64,000 bases of DNA, from positions 124,001 to 188,000 of the forward strand of contig JACGCN010000029.1 of assembly GCA_014905825.1 (NCBI GenBank), given 5' to 3'. This stretch comes from Lyophyllum atratum. Taxonomy: Eukaryota > Basidiomycota > Agaricomycetes > Agaricales > Lyophyllaceae. The notes under the pieces were generated by a model, which made no database searches, was not told where the DNA came from, and saw only the letters and a list, made by a program, of their open reading frames with translations. Shown here in pieces: positions 58,729-64,000 of the stretch (its first letter is position 1; each line of letters begins with the position of its first letter). Both the position numbers and the translations under genes were made by a program.

Positions 58729-59571
58729 GCTGGAAGAACGTGTAACGGGGGGATGTCCTGCGGCCGTGCATCGCGGATTTATTTAATATGAAGAACCAAG
58801 GATGTTGCCATCACCAGTCAAGTGTCGTTATCGGCTCGTGTACGATCGATACCAATCTATGCAGATGGGTATCTACCATTTACAGCAAAGGCGTCGATAC
58901 TTCTGGAGGCATAATTGAGCAGTCAGGTAACGCCATTAAACTTGTGCAGGTTGAGTGGAAATTATGATGAGGTTATGTTTGAAGTCATGTGGCGGAGAAA
59001 CCGGACCGTAAGTCATCATAGTTGACAAGTTCAATAACGCCAGTGGATGACTCTCATCCATAATTCTCCTTGTTGTCTCGTCTCTCGTCTCTCTGCCATG
59101 ATTGCTTGTGAACCCCAGTGGGGGATATTGCGGCCTCCTCGCCATTCATACAAACTACGAAGGAAGGCTGAAGCTCCGTTTTGTCGTCCCAAGTTATCCA
59201 ATCCTGGATCGAACTTGTGCAAGAACTGCCGACATCATTATGAACAATGGGCGCCGATGCAGCGGCACCGGGGATGGCAGAATAGATGGGATTGAAGTCT
59301 TCCTACGGTCGACGAACTTTACCTTGTCCAAGGCAGCTGATCACCAGGCATGTCGAAGTAGGAGTTGACTGTTGAAACGTTGAAGTGCTGTTATTATTAG
59401 CTTCAGGCTCGTTCTTCCTGCCAGCCTGTCAATTTTCCGAACTAGCATTAATGCCAAGTCAGCCACATGCCAGCCTCCTCGGTTCCGTTTCTTATAAGCA
59501 TACATGTACTTACCCGGCCGAGCTAGCGTTTCGTGTTTCCAGAATCCCCAGTTTTCAACCGCCTAGTGGAC
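58729..59571. other. Intergenic between divergent genes
   Basis: Promoters of DUF4246 copy C (left) and the PL8 lyase (right) lie here. No coding sequence was recognised. Confidence 0.5.
59493..59498 (+). promoter_or_regulatory. Probable TATA box of the PL8 lyase gene
   Basis: TATAAG lies about 75 bases before the chosen ATG at 59572. Confidence 0.5.
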
Positions 59572-62500
59572 ATGAGGAAAAGTTCACTTCTGACACTCTT
59601 TTGCTACACTCACACTCTCTTTCTTTCTTTTTCGTTCGTGACCGGGACCCTAGCCTCGTCACATGGGAACCAACATGCTGCCAAAAACATACACAGGATG
59701 AACGGACTTCCTATCCAGGCACGAGCTCCGCCATCCGGGTCAACCTCCGACGTAGCCTCTGGACGGGGAGCCTCCCGTCGCGCCATTTTATACCCTCGAA
59801 GTCACTCTAAGATGGTTCAAGCTAGAGCAGACTCCCTCACCACCATACGCGACCGCCGTATAACCGACATTATCAGCGGCATCACAGGTGATCAAGATAT
59901 CGCAGCCTGGTATGTATGTGTCGAATTTGCACTATTTTGCATGTATTAAAGGATCATCCAGGCTTGGGACCCTTGACGCGAATGGCAAATGGCCCGACAC
60001 AGAGGTTGATTATACGACAGGATGCCCTGCTCGTCGTGCGAACTGGCCTGCTCAAGAACATTGGCGTCGTATCGGTACATCGTCTTCTCGTTTTTTCAAG
60101 CTCGAAAATCACTAAAATCTATTCACAGTGGTCATGGCTGCCGCTTGGCATGGTGGTCTTACAGCCGCTGAACAGTTTTCTGGGGACGAAAACCTGAGGA
60201 CTGCTACTTCCCTTGCTATGGACTATTGGCTCGGCCGCGATTTTACTGATCTTGCGTGTTTGGACTCCGGCGGCAAGGCTGGTTCGAGTTGTACCTGCGA
60301 GAACCCGCAAAATTGGCTCTGGTATGTCATCGATCATAATCTGAGCCCCAAGTATCCATTAACGATCCATTCCTCAGGAACACGAACTGGTACTCCAATG
60401 TTCTCCTTACCCTCTTTATACCGCTATTTGCCACTTACAACGTCTTTGCAGGTAATCCTCATCCCAAAATTTGTCACGTCCGCTTCGCTTCTTCTGGGAG
60501 ACACTCTATCTGCATCGCAGCTAGAAGGTATGAACCGAATGGCGACGCGATCCTACCAATACAATGTCTCCGGCCTGACTGGAGCCAACACCCTCGACGT
60601 TTCCAGGATCGGCATGGATCAGGCGTTGATCACCAATAACATCGACTTGTTGGCCGACGCGTACAGGCGATCTCATGAAGAACTCCAGATCTTCAACGGC
60701 GTCAAGGCGGACGGAATCCGTGCTGATGGTGCATTCGGTAAGGCGTCTAGTGAAATGAGGTTTTTCTTCTTCCCTTTTGACTTTTGTCATCCAGGTCAAC
60801 ACGATGGGATGTTGTATAATGGAAACTATGGTAAGTTTCATATATCCATGTTGAATCGCGGAACCGATGTTAAACATTCTAGGAAAGGACTAGTTGCGTC
60901 TTTGCGCCATGTAGCCGCCCATATAGATATTTACTGATATTTTGCTTAGCTCCAACGCTATTCTCGGCGCTGAGATCCAAGCCGCTGGAAGCTCCTTTGC
61001 TGCCTCCCCAGCCTCTCAAGCTGCCTTCGGAACACTCTTCGAAGGGAATAGCTGGATGATCATCCGTAACACCATCACAGGCGTATTGCATTGGGACTTC
61101 GTGAGTTCACCCATCTCCTACGTCGCAGGAACCGTCTGACAAATAATGTATCAGTCCTCGCTCGGTCGGATGATTAGCTTCCCTGTAGCCGATCTACAGT
61201 GAGTACGGTTACCCTAAAGTCGAACTGTCGTTGACGGAATATCTGTAGAGCTACGAGCGACATTAGAATGAATGTGTCTGCCGTCGGAGAACTTGGACGA
61301 CTCTGGAACTCGAAGCAGCTGACGCACTTCGCGGACAGCTTATCCGCACCTTCTAATGTCAATGCAGGAGGTCTCACTGGAAATCGTATGTTCTACACCA
61401 ACGACTACATGGTGCGCGCGGTCTCCATCCTCTGTTTGAACTCCAGCCACTCACGGCACTATTTCTTGATTAGGTTCACCGTGGTAGGAACTACGTTTCG
61501 ACACTCAAAATGTGGTCTTCACGATCAAGAAACACGGAGTGCGTCAACAACCAAAATGTACATTCAATGCCCTACATTTCAATTGCGATTATTCTGATAA
61601 CCTAAATATAGCCCCTGGGCTTCCATCTCTCGGATGGCGTAACCTATACCCACGTTCAGGGCGACGAATACGAGGATATCGCTGCAGCCTGGGACTGGAA
61701 CATCATCCCCGGCATCACCACCGACTACGGCGCCACACCACTGAACTGCAACACCACTAAACTCCTCGGCCTCGAGGTCTTCGTCGGCGGTGCGTCTGAC
61801 GGACGCATAGGTGTTGCAGCGATGCGGTATACGAACCCCGTGACGAAACAACTCAAGTGGGAAAAGGCATGGTTCTACCTCGAGGACGATGTTCAGTTTG
61901 TCATGGTCTCTGGCCTATCCGGTGCGAGCCCCAATACGCCTGCGATCTCCGTGCTGGACCAGCGTCGCCACGACGGGCCCATCATCGTTGACGGATCGAA
62001 CAGCAATGCTCCCAAATACACCGCTGCGCGCTCGTTATGGCACGGAGGTGTTGGCTACAAGTTCGCTGACACAGGCGCCGCGCTAGCCATCAACGTCGGA
62101 AACAGGACCGGCAGCTGGTCGAAGATTGGGATTTCCACGCAGCCAGATGCAAGTGTCGATCTATTCGCGGCGTGGATCCAGCACCAAGGCTCCGATGCAT
62201 CGTCGGTGTCCTACGCCGTTTTCCCAGGTACGACCGCCAATTCATTCGCCCAAAAGAGCTACGACTTCAAGCTGCATCCTGTCCAGAGTGACGCCCATAT
62301 CTCCGCCATCTTCGACGAGGCGAAATGTACGTTCATGGCTGTGTTCTGGGATGCTGCTGGGGGTTCTGTCACGTTCAACCCTACGCAGGGAGGTGCACCC
62401 ATCACTATCGCAGTCAATGGAAATGCGGCTGTCATCTATAAGACACAGGAAGGAGTCGTTACCGTCTCGGACCCTTCTCAAACACGAGCCAATGTCCAGG

Positions 62501-62622
62501 TCACATTGACCTTGGGGCAGGGTGAACAGCCATGTGGATGGAGAGGCGATCGGAAGAAGACGATTGTCTTCCCTTTGCCGAGCGGTGGTCTTGCAGGCAG
62601 CAGCGTTACGCAGGTCGTTTAG
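59572..62622 (+). CDS. Secreted polysaccharide lyase family 8 protein
   Basis: PL8 enzymes cleave uronic-acid polysaccharides (hyaluronan, chondroitin, xanthan) by beta-elimination. The ATG at 59572 opens MRKSSLLTLFCYTHTLFLSF, a signal peptide. The alpha-toroid half carries SLTTIRDRRITDIISGITGD, MAAAWHGGLTAAEQFSG, TCENPQNWLW joined to NTNWYSNVLLTLF, and LTGANTLDVSRIGMDQALIT. It also carries DGIRADGAF spliced to GQHDGMLYNGNYG, whose His and Tyr match the catalytic pair of the family. The beta-sheet half has GNRMFYTNDYMV, LSDGVTYTHVQGDEYEDIAA, AWDWNIIPGITTDYG, WEKAWFYLEDDVQFVMVSGL and a C-terminal domain to SSVTQVV at 62622. About ten introns are present. Borders near 60900-60950 and 61440-61600 are approximate. 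Confidence 0.9.
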
Positions 62623-62909
62623 GATGGGTTGCTTGGAACTTGCTTGATTCAAACTCGGTTTGCTGGATGTTGAATAATATTAATAATAGTATAATACCCA
62701 GGGGCATTGATTAGCAACCGCTTGTTTTGCGACAGGCTATGTTGCCGGATCATGCCTGCCACTTTCCAAGGCTACGTTCTGATAACACGCACCTCATCAT
62801 ACGCAGCTCGTGCAGACTGACCGCCTCAGTGACTGCGAGGGTTCCCAAAGTGGCAGTCCTTGATCCGACTCGATCGAATCAACATCTCGATCACTCAAGT
62901 GATCTCATT

Positions 62910-62917
62910 TATAAAAG
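62910..62917 (+). promoter_or_regulatory. Probable TATA box of the methyltransferase gene
   Basis: TATAAAAG lies about 50 bases before the ATG at 62963. Confidence 0.55.
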
Positions 62918-62962
62918 GCTCGAAGTCATCGAATTGCTTCCATCTGCAGCATTTGCCCCCCG

Positions 62963-63851
62963 ATGGCGACGCAGGCGACGGCTGATGGATTTTCCGAGGC
63001 CAACAAGACCCATTTCAACGCCACCGCCCATGAGTATGACGACATACCCCATGCTCTTGAACGGGCTCGCAGGTATGTAAATTATGCGATTTATCGTTTT
63101 TCAAGATGATTGAACCAGAACATAAGGACGGCCGCAAGAATGAGAGAGTCCTATACCTTCGACGAGGATGCCACTACTGTTATGGAATATGCCTGTGGTA
63201 CAGGTTCGTTGCGTCTTCTCGCCCGCAAACCCCAAGTTGATGGCTGAGTTGGCAGGCTTGGTGTCTAGAGAACTGGCGCCTTACGCCAAACGAATCGTCG
63301 GCGTCGATATCAGCCAGGGAATGGTTGACCAATTCAATCTACGCGTCAGTAACCAAGGGATTGCTTCCGAAGAGATGCAGGCTCTCTGTGTTGAGCTGAA
63401 GGGAGTACCAGGGGAGCTTGGGGACGAGAAGTTCGACGTGATCGTGGTGAGTGTGGACCGGCTTCATCGACCTGTGATGCAAGCGCTGATGATGTATCCG
63501 AAGTGCGCCTCTGCGTACCACCACTTCACTTCAATTGAGGACGTAACTCGTATTCTGGCATACTTCCTGAAACCAGGGGGCGCCCTCCTCGTAGTCGACC
63601 TTGCGAAGCAGGAGGGTGGACATACAGATGCGGTGCATGGCACTCATGAACATGGTCATGATCACACGCACAATCACTCTATTCCTCAGGAGTTCCATCA
63701 TCTCGTGCCCCATCGAGGTGGCTTAGACGAAGCAGACATGCGGAAAGCGTTTGAGAGCGCCGGTCTCGAGTCCTTTAGCTTCGAAGATGGGCTTACAGCC
63801 AAGAACGACGCAAAGCTTTTCCTTGCGAAAGGTATAAAGCCAGTGGTATAG
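62963..63851 (+). CDS. SAM-dependent methyltransferase with His-rich loop
   Basis: The ATG at 62963 opens MATQATADGFSEANKTHFNA, followed by TAHEYDDIPHALERAR. After an intron comes the SAM-binding core: VMEYACGTG joined to LVSRELAPYAKRIVGVDISQ (motif I and the acidic residue of strand 2), then KFDVIV. The next exon begins CASAYHHFTSIEDVTRIL, then AYFLKPGGALLVVDLAKQEG. A His-rich insertion (HEHGHDHTHNH) precedes FHHLVPHRGGLDEADMRKAF. The end is NDAKLFLAKGIKPVV, stop 63849-63851. Class I methyltransferases of this general type act on small molecules; the substrate is not evident. Three introns are seen. The His-rich loop could bind metal (inference). Confidence 0.88.
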
Positions 63852-64000
63852 ATCATATGTAGGAACACAGATGTAGGATTAAACGATGTAACAATACCAC
63901 TGTACAGCTATCCTCTGCTATCCTTCACTGGTAGGTTAGTCTCGTACCAAGAACGTCCACGCATTTTAGCGGGAGGTGCTTATGTGAGCCTAGGCTACCA

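Overview
The window reads as nuclear DNA of a filamentous basidiomycete, most likely an Agaricomycete. Genes are dense and split by many introns of about 45-70 bp with GT..AG ends. Intron-bearing tRNA genes and polysaccharide lyases are present, as are basidiomycete-type families such as DUF4246, small secreted Thr-rich proteins and F-box proteins. No bacterial or organellar features were seen. All gene models below were spliced by eye. Ends tied to a named start or stop codon are firmer than internal exon borders.

Layout. 1-1.2 kb: 3' part of a fungal-specific transcription factor. 1.8-2.1 kb: a genomic fragment copied in inverted orientation from the pectin-lyase-fold gene at 8.9-10.7 kb. 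4.3-20.8 kb: mostly minus-strand core genes, namely CWC22 (splicing), EF-3 (translation) and the V-ATPase a subunit VPH1. Between them lie a LACTB2-like metallo-beta-lactamase (plus strand), the secreted beta-helix enzyme and an F-box/LRR-like gene. 21.4-26.0 kb: two tandem DUF4246 genes, with a third paralogue at 56.7-58.7 kb. 26.4-28.6 kb: PFS2, an mRNA 3'-end processing WD40 protein. 29.3-31.7 kb: a CBM21 regulatory subunit of protein phosphatase 1. 33.3-34.1 kb: three intron-bearing tRNA-Thr(AGT) genes and one decayed copy. 35.0-36.3 kb: a secreted PL14-like lyase. 37.6-39.4 kb: CDC37. 40.8-42.1 kb: a polytopic membrane protein. 42.8-43.3 kb: L-rhamnose mutarotase. 43.9-44.9 kb: a Rab11/Ypt31 GTPase. 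45.3-47.1 kb: an F-box protein. 47.3-48.4 kb: a tandem duplication, each unit with an intron-bearing tRNA-Asp(GTC). 48.9-49.9 kb: remnants of non-LTR retrotransposons. 51.6-52.9 kb: a secreted Thr-rich protein with two KR-headed modules and a Cys-rich C-terminal domain. 53.7-55.1 kb: an M50B-like membrane metalloprotease. 55.7-56.05 kb: a defensin-like secreted peptide. 59.6-62.6 kb: a PL8-family lyase. 63.0-63.9 kb: a SAM methyltransferase with a His-rich loop.

The genes do not form one pathway or an obvious biosynthetic cluster. Core genes are interspersed with saprotroph-type secreted enzymes (pectin-lyase-fold enzyme, PL14-like, PL8) and a rhamnose-metabolism enzyme. The least explained items are the DUF4246 trio, which carries a conserved H-x-E ... 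H ... R pattern resembling 2-oxoglutarate dioxygenases; the KR-processed repeat protein; the defensin-like peptide; and the tRNA loci.
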